A DNA stretch of 64,000 bases from Atherinomorus stipes (GCA_023101725.1 JALJCO010010476.1:2108001-2172000); one strand, 5' to 3'; counted from the first letter of the stretch, positions 1 through 27,249 are shown. Numbers and translations: made by a program. The notes: generated by a model from the letters alone, not told the origin.

Positions 1-31
1 CTTTCCTCATATCTTTGCTTCCTCTTATCAG

Positions 32-14924
<14,893 letters not shown>

Positions 14925-16000
14925 GCCTTTCTCAAGAAAAAGAGGCCTTTAAGGACATCCAGAGGATGGACCAGACAAATCTCCAGACAAAAAGACTTGA
15001 TGGGTTTCGTGCCCTTATAGTGGCACAGACCTATATTTATTTTAAAACACTTGGTGGGACACATTTTGGCATCCAAAGATGGCTTATCGGGCATTTCTAA
15101 GACTGCCCAGTGGTCTTGGAAAAAAAAGGAAAATATGTATTCAATTTATGTATAAAAGCTGGATTGTTTGAAATATTCTTCAAGAGAGAAATTGTTACCT
15201 GGGCATTTCAGTATGGTTGTTTTTGTTAGGAGTGCAGGCTTTGTTTGACACATTTTTTAGTTTAAAAGACGTCTACATAGCAGTTCCGCTTCATATCTGC
15301 ATTACGGCAGGTTACTTTGGGAAGCAGACCAACTTGCCAGTTTAATTTAGCGTACCTTCTTTAATATCTACAAGGCGTGTAATGTTGTTGTGTCATACAC
15401 CACTGTTTACAGTACTGTCAGAACAAGTTACATGGGATTTCATCTGTTCTGTAACATTCAATCGTGCAGTGACGTCAGTGGCACCGTTCCTTTCCTGATG
15501 CATTATCCAAATACAGGAGCCTTTTTATGTATCACCTGGAATTTTGCAGTCATTTTGTTTCGTTTTGTCAGCTTTACAGAGACAAATGCTAAAAGATCAA
15601 ATCAAATATCTGCTAGATTATGCTGAATTCTTCTCTATAAGGCCCATGAGTTGGCCTGTAAAGCCTGTATACTGTCTTAACGCGTGCATTTTTGTCTTAA
15701 TGCGTGCATTGTCAAGTAAATGAAGTCAAACTTCAGCCTTTTTTAATTTCTTTAACATTTTATATTAATTAGTTATTTCTATTAATTAAATAGAAAAAAT
15801 ACAGATTACACCTGCCTCATTTGTTTTGATGCTGTCGTTCTGTGTCTTGATGGTTGTTCATGTTGGCCCGTCAGTCATAGCTGAAATGTTACCATGAGTT
15901 TTTGTTGAGAAAAATTTCCCCTTCAGAAAAGGAATCTAGCTAACGAAAGTTATCACATTGTTCCCATTACCTTTAACTTTTACAAATATTCATGGCCTCA
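14925..16000 (+). other. acvr1 3' UTR (end uncertain)
   Basis: Unique AT-rich sequence follows the TGA at 14922-14924. I saw no canonical AATAAA close to the stop. ATTAAA occurs near 15,780 and is a possible poly(A) signal. The stated end is an estimate. Confidence 0.45.
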
Positions 16001-17239
16001 TAAAAATGATTTTCTTTGTTTGTGACTGAATTTTCATTTTCCCAACATCGATACAATGTGTGCAAAACAAGCTCTCAGCTGCAGCCCTCAGAATCTGTTT
16101 CAAACAGCCAATTGAAACTGCTCGGAGAGGATATCTCTGCAGATGCCGAGCAAAACCTTGATCTAGCGGATTGATTAATATGCCAGAAGGGTTATAGGCC
16201 AGATGACGGAAACGGCAGCAGTACATGTTCAACAGTGCTGAGACATCTTGCATGCATTTATCAACAGCTGTCAGCCTTTCTACTCTGACAATCTTCATAT
16301 TAATTGTAATTTAATCCATCAGCACCCACAAAGGTTTTGCTTTGCCCTTTAAAATGTTCCATTTTTGGACAACCAAGGATACATTTTTATGTTTCCAAAG
16401 CAAAAAGATCATTTATGTTCTCCTTTCCACTCAGGCTGTCATGAATAGTATATTACTATGAATCTGATTATTGAGCAGCACGTTTAGGTGTTAGAAATGA
16501 CAACTTGCATATTTATTAGTAAAAGGAGGTACGCTCTTTTAATTTGAAAGTTTTACATATTAGGACATCAAGAAGAAAAAATGTCTGGTTTTCATCTGGA
16601 GCCGGTTTTAGAAAGAAGGATGTTGAAACTCATGTTAACCCTGAGTTGTGAAAACTCTGGGTTTTCTGTTCCAGAAAGCGAGGTAAGTCCTAGTCCAAGT
16701 CTGTTACCATGGTAACTGACTGTGAAGTAAACCTCCTAGCTGGCAGGTTCACCAGAAAGAAACTGAGTTTCTACCTGTCTCCTCCCACCTGATGCAGGTG
16801 TCAGACATGGGTTGTCTGTACTAATGTGATTCCAGAGATTTAGAAGCCGAATTATTTATTTACAAAGATCATTTTTCAGAACTCGATCACGTGTAAAATA
16901 ATGTATCAATGGCTCATCAAACTGAACCTTTTTGCAGTTATTCTCATTCTCCTGTTGTAGACATGCTATGTGAGGCATTGATGGTGTCTCCTCAACATCC
17001 TCTTCCTCCCTGAATGAAGGAGATCATTCTGCTTTGATATATTTTACACTACCATATGTGGCAACATCAGAGTATTGAGTATTTACAACAGCAGAGTTTT
17101 CTACTGTGTTTGGAGGCTCAGATACAGGACACTGAGATCTATCCATCTACAGTGGGGCAAAAAAGTTGTCAGCCACAGATCGTGCAAGTTCTCCTACTTA
17201 GAAAATGACAGACCTGCAATGGGCTATGTGCACAGTTCT

Positions 17240-17417
17240 ACTTCCTGGACTTAGTAGTGCTCCTCTGTTTCCTGTCTTTCATGATTGGACAAACTGATTA
17301 ATCCAGGTGTACCTGATCTCAGTTACCACGACGACGACAGTCAGACACACCTGGATTAATCAGTTTGTCCAGTAATGAAAGACAGGAAACAGAGGAGCAC
17401 TACTAAGTTCAGGAAGT
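17240..17417. repeat. Long inverted repeat (hairpin) with 71-nt arms
   Basis: The arms 17240-17310 and 17347-17417 are near-perfect reverse complements, for example ACTTCCTGGACTTAGTAGTG against CACTACTAAGTTCAGGAAGT. They are separated by a 36-nt loop with a CGACGACGAC core. The sequence before it (17150-17220) resembles one end of the mariner-type MITE found at 20225-20638. Confidence 0.85.
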
Positions 17418-17710
17418 AGTGGGGGTTGTGCATATATCCCACTGTCATCATGGGTACACTTCAACTTTGAGAGAATGAGGAGGGATGTGTGTGTGCGTCT
17501 GGGCACGTTTGTTACATTATGGGGACCATTTTACCATCGCCGTGAGGACGTTTTGCCTTCGTGGGCCACTTTCCCGGTCCCCACGGGTCCAAACCCCGTT
17601 TTGAGAGTCAAGATTAGGTTTTAGAGATTAAGTTAGTTAGGTTTTGGTTAGGTTTAGGCAATCAGTTATGGGTGTTAGATTTAGGGTAAGGGGCTAGGGA
17701 ATGCATTATG

Positions 17711-18120
17711 TCAATGGATGTACCCCACGGGGGATAGAAACCAAACGTGTGTGTGTGTGTGGGGGGGGGGGGGGATCCAGGAAATCACAATGTAGTTGTA
17801 ATGATTTTTAAAGAATTTGTTTGCTAATAATGTTGAGTTCAACTCAATACTTTGTAACATAACCTTTATTGGCAATGACAGGACAAACATTTCCTGTAAG
17901 TCTTCATCAGGTTTGCACACACTAGATGGTATTTTGGCCCATTCCTCCATGCAGATCTCCTCTAGAGCAGTGATGCTTTGGGGTTGCCTCTTGGCAACAC
18001 AGACTTTCAACTCCCTCCACACACTTTCTACCGGGTTGAGGTCAGGAGACTGGCTAAGCCCTCAAGGACCTTGAAATGCTTAAAGCCACTCCTTCATTGC
18101 ACGAGCGATACGTTTGGGCT
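17711..18120 (-). pseudogene. Tc1-like transposase C-terminal fragment
   Basis: Read on the minus strand, this encodes pieces such as [14 protein letters not shown] and [16 protein letters not shown]. These belong to the C-terminal end of fish Tc1-like transposases, after the 'SPDLNPVE' region, whose remnant can be seen broken near 18,040. It is a decayed fragment with frame breaks and no intact catalytic core. Confidence 0.75.
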
Positions 18121-18278
18121 TCTTCTTCTGTTGGCAGGATTTTTTCCTTAATACAAGCAAAAAAATCTTGGCCACTTAAAATAAAATGAACAAACAAACA
18201 AAAAACTTTATGCCAGATTTTTTTTGCTTGTAATAAGCAAAAAAATTCTGGCAACAGAACAAGATAAGATGCATTGGT

Positions 18279-20041
18279 CTTACAGCTTTTCTCCATTGGT
18301 TTGGCTCATTTCTCAAAACAGAAATTACATTCTCAAAACTCTAAGATCATTTGGCTGAAAAAGTCTTACAGTTCTCACAACACCACAGCTCACTTGCAAA
18401 AGCTGATATCACTCCAAAAACAGTTCATTCATCCTTCAGAGCTAAATTTCTTTTCCATACAAATAGTCAGAGCCACCAAAACGGCGAGATCCTTTTCAAT
18501 CACTTTGTCTCATTTCTCTAAACAGACCAGACGTTCTCACCACTTTTGGTGCTTTTTGCTGAAATAACCTGAGTTTTTAGCACAACACAGCAGTTCACCT
18601 GCAAAAGCTCATATCTCACCCAAAACTGTTCATCAATGTGTCAAAATCAAGTTTCTTTCTCATAGAAATAGTCAGAGCACCCAAAATACATCATCCCTGT
18701 AGCACTGTGTAAGCACTGCAAGCCAAAATGTTTAGGTATTTTATCACTATGGCAGAGAACCATGGAAATATCCGTAATGTCCACCTCTCAGTTTCAGCTC
18801 AGTCCTTCATTGACAATGGTTATTGTGCTATTTTTTTTTTGTCTAGCTAACAGACTACAGTTATGTAAAAAAAAAAAAAAAAAAAAAGAATAAGATTTCA
18901 CGGTAAGAGTAGTTTCCAACGTTTGACATCACACATTGCACTCATAATGAAATTAAATTAAATGAAAAATACTTTATTTATCCCCGAAGGGAAATAAAAG
19001 AAAGAAAAAAAAAGCTCACCCTTTATGCCAAGGAAATGCATTTTTCTTTAATGCCAAGGACATTATAACCATTTTTATTCACACACATAATAATTTCCAT
19101 ACATCAGTCTCTGTATGGAAGGGAAAAGAACGTTTATAGCATAATATAGCTACTGAAGTATAAACATATTAGGCTGCACTTGACGACCGGCCTCTGCCAT
19201 TGTGAGGCGATGGTTGATCACATATAATTGTGGCCCGAATTTCATCTGGGACAGCATGTTATTGTACTCTTCACCCTCTTCGTCCTATTCCACCACCAAG
19301 CATCCTAACTCCTCCTCTTCTTCCTCTTGTTCCTCTTCCTGGAGGAGGCACTTGCCCTGGTTCATTTACTTGGTCAGGTACCTATACTGTACACTGGTCA
19401 TGTTCAAGCTCTATATGTTTGGTAGCGTTCACAATCATGGAAAGCACCTGTCAGGTGGAGTGCCTAGAGAGACCTAGGCACTAGGCACACCACTCTCTCT
19501 AGGCACTCTACTGTCAGGTAATTAAGCATGTTGTTTGATTGGTCATCTGATGTGCGTGAAACTCCTTCATTTGTCAAGTTATAATTTCACCTGACTGTCA
19601 ATTATGTAATCAATTTGTTAAATATTAGATCAGATTCATATGTTTTCATGGTATTATGATCTTGACTAGTTTTGACAGTTGAACAGACTATTCTGCATGT
19701 GATGACTTCTATAATGAAATGATGCTGATATGTTTTGGAGAGAACAACCATTAGACTGAGAACCAGCAATCAGTTTAGATCAATACGATCTATTCACTTG
19801 GAAATTATGCTTAATGTAGGATAACTGTGCTAACTGTGGACTAACTGTACTCAATCATTTGCAAAGATGTCATGAAATATTAAGACTTGAACTAAGACAT
19901 TTGCAATTTAATGAAATAAATAAGAAATGTAATTTTGTTGTGAACAATTGCCAAATGGTTTGGACGTTTGTCCATGTTGTTTTGAGAAAGTAATTTCTGA
20001 TTCGAGAAATGAGCCAAACCAATAGGAGAAAAACTGTAAAA
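18279..20041. mobile_element. 1.76-kb DNA transposon remnant with about 60-bp TIRs
   Basis: The left end contains TCTCCATTGGTTTGGCTCAT followed by TTCTC. The right end read backwards is nearly the same (TCTCCTATTGGTTTGGCTCA). The minus strand near 19,150-19,350 encodes a fragment with INHRLTMAEAGRQVQPN, which resembles helix-turn-helix regions of IS630-Tc1-mariner-type transposases in fish. The frame is broken by stops, so it is a relic. A retroposon tail (18948-19004) has inserted inside. Confidence 0.6.
18948..19004 (-). repeat. SINE/LINE 3' tail fragment
   Basis: TACTTTATTTATCCCCGAAG plus GGAAATAAA, the same tail type as at 6096. It sits in reverse orientation inside the TIR element at 18279-20041. 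Confidence 0.5.
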
Positions 20042-20224
20042 CAAGTTCCTGTTTCTTACTGAAATGTGTCTGTTTCAGTAATTTTGTCTTATTTTGAGTG
20101 TGATGAAATATTTTGACTGGAAATTAGAAAAATATGTTTGGTAAGATTTGAGTTTTTGCAGTAAAATACTGCATCTTTACTTTTATCAGTTTAATTACTT
20201 GTAAATTTATTTTAGAAATATGTT

Positions 20225-20638
20225 CAGTGGAGCAAAAAAGTAGCTATTCAGTCAGCCACTGATTGTGCAAGATTTCTTTAGAAAGAAGTTTTTTGCCACA
20301 GCCGAGTCTGGAGTTTAAGGCTGTGACACGTGTCTTTTATTCAGAATACCAGTTCAAACAGGTGCTATTAATATGGGTAACGAGCTATGGTAACGAGTGG
20401 AGGACAGAAGGAACAATGCCTGCGAGAAACAGAAATCTTGCTTGTGTCTGGGTGACCAAATATTTTTCTACCATAATTTGCAAATAAACTCTTTAAAAAT
20501 CCTACAATATGATTTCCAGGATTTTATTTTCTCATTCTGTCTCTCATAGGTGAAGTTTACGTATGATACAAATTGCAGACCTTTCTCATCTTTCTAAGTA
20601 AGATAACTTGCACAATCAGTGGATGACTAATGCTGCCT
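20225..20638. mobile_element. Mariner/Tc1-type MITE
   Basis: The left end contains AGCCACTGATTGTGCAAG and the right end read backwards contains ATCCACTGATTGTGCAAG. Matching flanks continue with 'agaaag' blocks. There is no transposase inside. A similar single end lies at about 17150-17220. Confidence 0.65.
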
Positions 20639-20731
20639 CCATGTGGTATGGGAAAGATGATCCTTTCCACTTGTTAAATGGAAATTACCAGTGCGTTGTG
20701 TTAAGTGTTTTGTTGTAATGAAGTTTAACAA

Positions 20732-20803
20732 TGGAGGCTATCTTCAACTGACTAGCTAGGCTAGCTAGCTGCTAGCTAGCTAGTCAGTTGAAGAAAGCCT
20801 CCA
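20732..20803. repeat. 72-bp palindrome rich in CTAG
   Basis: GGAGGCTATCTTCAACTGAC on the left pairs with GTCAGTTGAAGAAAGCCTCC on the right. The centre is tandem CTAG units. It can form a nearly loop-free hairpin. Confidence 0.85.
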
Positions 20804-20917
20804 TAGCCTCCTAGCATCTGCTCTGAGGAAGTAAACCAGACAAAAAACATATTTTTACAAACAAAACTAAGTTGAAATGGTGATGTTATTAAAGTTCTCT
20901 ACGTCACAGAATTGGGG

Positions 20918-20995
<78 letters not shown>
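20918..20995. repeat. Poly-A tract (78 A)
   Basis: Uninterrupted adenines. No SINE or LINE body was recognised upstream, so it may be a simple tract or a retroposon tail. The true length is uncertain. Confidence 0.9.
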
Positions 20996-20999
<4 letters not shown>

Positions 21000-22830
21000 G
21001 ACAACAAACTAACCACATAACAGCAGCAGAAAACTTTAAACAGAATGTATTGCTTCCCATTCAGGATATTTTTATTGCTCTCCGCCATGTTGAAAGGTCA
21101 AAGTTTACTTCATCTCGGCAACTCGGGCATCATAAAATTTTGTTGAAATAACGACATGAGTGGGTGTTCAAGTGCAATTTTGATGTCACACTTTTACCAT
21201 AAATACGATACCACATGAAGGCAGTATGATGAAGTAGCTTCAGTCATATGCTATTCTTAGGTGCAATTTTAACATCTTACACAAGAAAATATAGTTATTT
21301 TTTAAATATTTTTTTTTTTTTTATCTTAGATCTTTCTTTGACCTTTTAATAGAATGTAAAAATAGATAGATGAATAAATAAATAAAATCATTTGCACATA
21401 CAATCATCCTCTGATTTATGCATGCCCACCAATTATTGAAGGAAAAAAAAATCAGCTGTCGGTAAAGTCAGTTGAAATTGACAAAAGCTTAATAAATAAA
21501 ACATTTATGCAAATCATGGCATTGCTTTTGAATTGCGGTTCAACAGAAATGTGAAAAATAAACAAAGCAAACCGTAATATAATCAAATAAAATGGAATAA
21601 AATAAAATGAAACAATAAATGAATAAATAAATAACAAGCAGAGGTGGACAATCCAGGAGCCATAAAGTAAAAGTCCTGCCATGTTTTTGGATCTGTCTGT
21701 ACATTCAGAACAGGTGTTTTCCTAACGAGCTCATCTACCTGCAGACGAGCTGTGCCAATTAAATTCAGCTGGTGTTGTGATTGCTTGGAACAACTGCTGA
21801 ACAGGATTTTTACCTTCTGGACCAGGGATGCCACCTCTGAAAACAAGAAAACAAGCTGAGGGAGCACATAAACTTATATTTGGTTGGGGAATCGCTGCAA
21901 TCGACTGTTTTCTGTAACTTCCAATCAGACCTCTGCACCTGTTGATGGGTATTTTGGTTCACTGCTCACAAGTGCTCTAATTTGTCCATGACAGTTTTTA
22001 AAAAAAAAAAAAATCTAAGCGTCTTCAGCATAACAGCATTCATACGAGCTGTTTCGAAGGAACAGCGAATTTTTAGTTTTCTTTTAATATTGATGTTTAT
22101 TGACAGTTAATGTGTAATTGAAGTGTTAACATCATTTTAATTTTCTTTTTTAATATTTCAGTAAGTCTAGTAAAAAAATATTTTATTATTATCATAGTGT
22201 TTTATTATTACTCTACTATTGTTTTAGTCTATGTGTGTTGGTTAAACTATCTTTTATCTTAGTTGGAATGAATTCCTGGTTTCTTCAAAGGCTGAAAGGC
22301 GTTTTTTTTTTTTTTTTTTTTTTACGTGGATATACGTTCAGAAATTGAATTAATCCAATGGGAGATGTGACGTGAAGTTGTTCATTTCCAGTTTTGGAGG
22401 ACCACTTTCTTAGCGACCGCTAGAGAAATCAGCAATGACTTTTTACATTTGGGTGGGATTCTACTGGACAGGTCACCTAGGAGACAAAGTGAAGCTGATG
22501 TTGAGACTCTGCAGCCCCAAGATGATGCAGAGTTTCTCAGTGATCCACAGTAAGTGAACTGGTTGGCAGAGCATGGAGATGGCTGACTGTGCTAACTAAA
22601 GTGTGTACAGACATCTCTTGCTAAATTCAGATGTGCAGTAGCTCCTTAAGCAACAGAAACTGGCAGATACACGAACACCCTGCTGGAGAGACGTGGCCAC
22701 CTCATACTAAATAAAACGCTGTCTTTTATGAGTTCTTACTTATAAAGTAACTGTTTATGTTTGTTTTTTATGGTATCACAGTCTACCTGTGTGTGCATGT
22801 ACATGGTTATTTGTGGGTTTAGATGCATGC

Positions 22831-22992
22831 CCATATGGTACATATATGGGTAAATGTACATTATATTTGTGTTTATTTTAAGGTTTTTGTTTTTGTCTTT
22901 TTTGTTGGTGTCTCATAACTCTTTTTTTGAGTGGTCCCCAACACTTTTTATCTGTCAACAGTAGGGATGCTATCATGTTTTGAATGTATATT
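22831..22992. repeat. Direct repeat, copy 1 (flanks transposon nest)
   Basis: Starts CCATATGGTACATATATGGG and ends TTTTGAATGTATATT. It is highly similar, in the same orientation, to 25092-25257. The two copies bracket 2.1 kb of hAT and Tc1 sequence. Confidence 0.8.
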
Positions 22993-25066
22993 AGGGATGC
23001 ACAATATTGGAATTTTGGCCGATATCCGATATGCCAATATTTTTAAACTCATGTGGTCGATAACTGATATCAAATCTGAAAAAATAAGCCATTGCAAATA
23101 GCAGTTTTGTTATCTGTTTCCGACACTTTGAAAAAAAGGGTGGGAAAAATATCGAGACACTGAAATATCGCGATATTTTCATATGCCAATATAAAATCGA
23201 TGTTTAAAGTTGTACTTCCGTGGTCATTTCATTAATATTTCTGTGTTCTCCATTATTATTGAATGCATTCTGCATCGTTTCTGTTTAAAAAAACCTTCTG
23301 GTTGCTTAGTATCCAGCTGTATTTGTATACTAGAAGAGAGGCTTGTGGTCCAACGGCAGCCTTTTCCGGGTCCTTCTCATGAATTTCCGTCTGATTGGCT
23401 GCCTGCCATCAGTGTATGAAGGAAGCTCCGCCCTCCGCTCTTATTTCGCTACAGACAGGAAATAGAGCCGACAAACAAGTTTGTTCCGTCATGCTAACAA
23501 ACAGTTAGCTAATTAGCTTCTCAACTCCGAAGTTACATTCGTGCCGTCTTCACTTCTAGTGTGTAGTGGAGGGTTACCTGCCTTCCAATGGACAGATAGA
23601 AACCCCACGTGGGATACGCTATTTCCAATGTGACGTAGAAGTGCAAGGCTGTTCCTGATTCGCTCTTTTCTTCGTATTGTTTCTGTGATGAGGAAGCACA
23701 GCCGACTGGGGGGAACGCAACGCTAGCAAGTCAGCATGTGTAAGTAAACAAGGGGAAACCCTCCGTATTTCAGAAGGAGCAAGCTAAACGGGTTTTCAGT
23801 GGAAGGAGGCCTTTAAGAACACGATATTGCTCTACTTTTCTTACAAAATCTCGCAAGATTTTATCGTTCTGTTACAAAATCTCAATATTTTGTGAATTCT
23901 CGCGAGATTTCGTAACAGAACGATGAAATATTGCAAGATTTCGTTAGTAAAATAGATCGATACTGCGTTTTTAAATGACAAAATGATACCATCATATGAA
24001 AATATGGCAAAGTTTTGGTGAATTCTCGTGAGATTTCTTAACAGAACGATGAAACATTATGAGATTTTGTTAGTAAAATACACCGCCTGGCCAAAAAAAG
24101 TCGCCACCTGGATTTAACTAAGCAAATAGGTACGAGCCTCCTATTGGATAATTACTGCATGGGCGATTATCTTTCAGCTGGCAACAAGTTATTTAACCCC
24201 AACTGGTGCAATGACTTGCTTCTCATTTCCTAAACAACCATGTAGAAAGACACATCCGTGGTCTTGGAAAAGATGTTAGTCTGTCTGAGAAGGGTCAAAT
24301 CATTGGCATCAAGAGGTGAAAACATCTAAGGAGATGCAGAAACTACTAAAACTGGGTTCAGAACAGTCCAACGCATTATGAAAAACTGGAAGGATAGTGG
24401 ACCATCGTCTTCCAGGAAGAAATGTGGCCGAAAAAGGCAGATGAAGTGATGCAGCATCATGCCTAGTGCTACTGTATGAGCCTGTGGGGGCAGTGTTATG
24501 ATCTGGGGTTGCTGCAGTTGCTCAGGTCCAGGTTCAGCAACAGTATGAGCTCAGATAATGAGGTCAGCTGATACCTGAATACACTGAATGACCAGGTTAT
24601 TCCATCAATGGATGTTTCTTTCCTGATGGCACGGCCATATTCCAAGATGACCGTGCCAGAATTTATCGGGCTCAGATTGTGAAAGATGGTTCAGGGATCA
24701 TCAGACATCATTTTCACACATGGATTGGCCACCGCATAGTCCAGACCTGAACCCCATTGAGAATCTTTGGGATGTGCTGTGGTCAGACTCTACAATCATC
24801 ATCAAGATCTTGGTGAAAAATTGATGCAACAGGATGCAAATAAATCTGGTGACATTGCAGAAGCTTCTGGAAACACAGCGAATGCTGCCGCAATCAAAGC
24901 TAAAGGCGGTCCAACGAAATGTTAAATGTTTGACCTTTTTTTTTGTTGCCGACTTTTTTTTTGGCCGGGCAGTGTAGATTGATACAGCGTTTTTAAATGT
25001 CAGTATGATATCAGCTTATGAAAATATCACGATATTTCAGTGTATCGATATTTTTTCCCACCCCTT
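22993..25066. mobile_element. Nested hAT-like element(s)
   Basis: The left part (AGGGATGCACAATATTGG, 22993) matches the family seen at 31460-31817. From 23138 a second foldback family (GGGTGGGAAAAATATCGA) begins; its partner end is near 25066 (read backwards GGGTGGGAAAAAATATCGAT). Repeated short palindromes around 'cgcgagattt' occur at 23850-24060. A Tc1-like element (24081-24974) has inserted near the right end. No hAT transposase was seen. Confidence 0.6.
24081..24974 (+). mobile_element. Tc1-like transposon, internally deleted
   Basis: The left end CACCGCCTGGCCAAAAAAAG and the right end read backwards CACTGCCCGGCCAAAAAAAA are inverted repeats, each flanked by TA. The interior encodes scraps of a Tc1 transposase on the plus strand (for example LGKDVSLSEKGQI near 24,265 and [17 protein letters not shown] sequence near 24,750) with stops and frame changes. 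It cannot move by itself. Confidence 0.8.
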
Positions 25067-25091
25067 GTCTTTAGAAGTTTTAAAGTCGTGT

Positions 25092-25257
25092 CCATATGGT
25101 ATGTATACGGGTAAATATACATTATATTTGTGTTTGCTTTGATGTTTTGTTTTTGCTCTTGTTCTTTTTTGTTGGTGTCTCATAACTCTTTTTGAGTGGT
25201 CCCCAACACTTTTTTTCTGTCAACAGGAGGGATGTAATCATATTTTGAATGTATATT
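25092..25257. repeat. Direct repeat, copy 2
   Basis: Second copy of the unit at 22831-22992, with the shared core GGTGTCTCATAACTCTTTTT and TGAGTGGTCCCCAACACTTT. Confidence 0.8.
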
Positions 25258-25769
25258 GCCTGTTTCTCTGTTTCATTTATTATTGTGTGTTGTGGAGTGA
25301 CACTGAAATAAACTAATCTGATCTATCTCATTGACACATTTGAAACATTTTACATTGAGTGAGATCTGTAAATGACTTCCTATTTTATATTTTTACAAAT
25401 TTGTTCCCAGAGGTCGGGGTTTGGAGAAAAATCTACATAATGTTTCCATTTGGAAGTTTGAAGTGTTATTACGGTGCAGTTGTTGAAGTCATTTCTGCAG
25501 TATTTACTTCATGCAGGTGTTTTCGTTTGAAACTGTGGGCCGTTGTATGTTTTACTTGCCCTTAAGTCTTTTTTTTTTACAATAGATGTATTTTTCTGTC
25601 TGAAAAACTCACAAGTGACCTTAGTAAGTTTGAGATTTTTCATGACATTTAAAAGTTCTGGTAACTACTCTTGAAAGTGTTGTTTTTCATCTTTTCCAGT
25701 CCTGTCTTTTGTTCCTTGTTTTGCTGATTTAAAGACTCGTTACTTTTCCAGAGAATATTACACATTTCA

Positions 25770-26171
25770 TCAAATTCTCAGGAAAGCTTTGAGCTGGACT
25801 TCTTGCTGTGGATCCTCATTGCAGGCTTTCTGTCCATTACAAAGCTGCTCGGTAAGCTTTTGGACTTCTTCATAGGCTTTTAGGTCTGCTTGGAGCTTCT
25901 GGACGTCCTGCTCTGTAGCCTCATTTATGCGCTTCTCTGCTTTCTGTCTGTTACAAAGCAGCTCTGTAAGCTTTTGACTTCTTCCTCCAAGAACTTGTTC
26001 TCCTTTGTAAAACATCTTTCCTTCTTGGAATTGTGTAACTGAACTTCCTAAATTCAAATCACAGATTTGTAGTGTTTTATTCTCTTCTGGTGCTGTACAT
26101 TCAGTCTGCAGTAAATAAATGTAGAACATTTTCTTATGTTGGGTTGGTCGGTCTGATGCAGCTTTGTTCAC
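25770..26171 (-). other. Unrecognised open frame, possible coiled coil
   Basis: An open frame of about 133 codons on the minus strand. I do not recognise it. Its C-terminal half is charged and contains an internal repeat: QKLTELLCNRQKA, later QKLTEQLCNGQKA. Between these lies a heptad-like stretch ending LQADLKAYEEV. The first ATG in frame is about 14 codons in. No promoter, splice sites or neighbours support it. It could be an exon of an unknown minus-strand gene, a pseudogene piece, or chance. Confidence 0.25.
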
Positions 26172-27249
26172 GCCTTTATCACTTGCCTAGTAACTTGGGG
26201 CCCCTGCTGTTGCCATGGAGCCTGCGAAACAGAAGTATGACTTGGTCACATGTGGCCGGCTGTAAATAAGCTCTTGTGTGCAGGTTAGCTGAGCTTTATA
26301 CACATACCAATGAAAAGGAAACTCATTTAGTGTTTTGTCTTCAGTGCAGCTCAGTCCACATCCTGGGAATAACCTCAGTGGCTGTGGTGAAAGATGGACA
26401 GCTGGCTGGAACACAGAAGCTGAGGTGCAAAACATGACATTATATATGACAACACACAACAAAACACTTCAACCGAAGACAAGAAGCCATTTTAGAGATA
26501 ATACAATACGTCTAAGCAAAAAAGCAAATATGACAAAGCGCTTCAACAAAACTGTTAAAATGTTTGCAGAAACTATTTAGTAAAACTGAGTAAAAAATAA
26601 ACATTGGACTTTGACTGGTAGAAAACATTGGATAAAAAAACTGAAAGAAAAAATGACCGGAAAGGTGGAACATGTATAAGACCTTATTTCCAGAAATAAT
26701 TCATTATTACATCTACTGCATGTTAAACGCTCATCTAATGTACGCAAAATTATACAAATGAAATTATAAATATTTGTCAATCAATGATTGTTTACTTAGG
26801 CTGATCCTGAATTGCATAGCTTAATCACTTGTGTTACGAACACTTCATAGATCATGAGAAAAACGTGCTCTGAGCCAAATCACAAGTTCTATCACTTTCT
26901 TCATGATGGTCATTTGGGTTTGCACAGTCATCACGTTTGGTGGTTTACACTGTTTTCATAAAATGGAGACAGTCTGGACAGACAAATATTATCACCCACA
27001 TGCCTTGGGTATTTGACAGGTTGATGCTGTATAATTACTGCAGCGTTGATGTAGAATGATGCTGCATTCACTTGCAAACTGATGAAGATATTTGGTAGAA
27101 TTGGATTTTCTATTGAGGGTGACACCCTAATTAGCTCTTAATGGGTAGAAGAGTTTTTTTAAAGGCAGAAAATAGAGCTACAGCAACCAATCTGTACTCC
27201 TACTTTAAGAGTCTTTCAGTTAGAAACCACTGCACTTGTGCGAATTCCT

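Larger units (their letters stand above)
16001..27249. other. Intergenic region between acvr1 and acvr1c
   Basis: An 11-kb stretch dominated by transposon remnants and simple repeats, listed separately: a palindrome at 17240, Tc1 fragments, a 1.8-kb TIR element, a mariner-type MITE, an A78 tract, and a hAT/Tc1 nest between direct repeats. One coiled-coil-like open frame on the minus strand (25770-26171) is the only candidate coding sequence. Confidence 0.65.

Noticed and set aside
20867..21151. Poly-lysine / poly-phenylalanine open frames
   Set aside because: They are produced by the A78 homopolymer tract and have no coding character.
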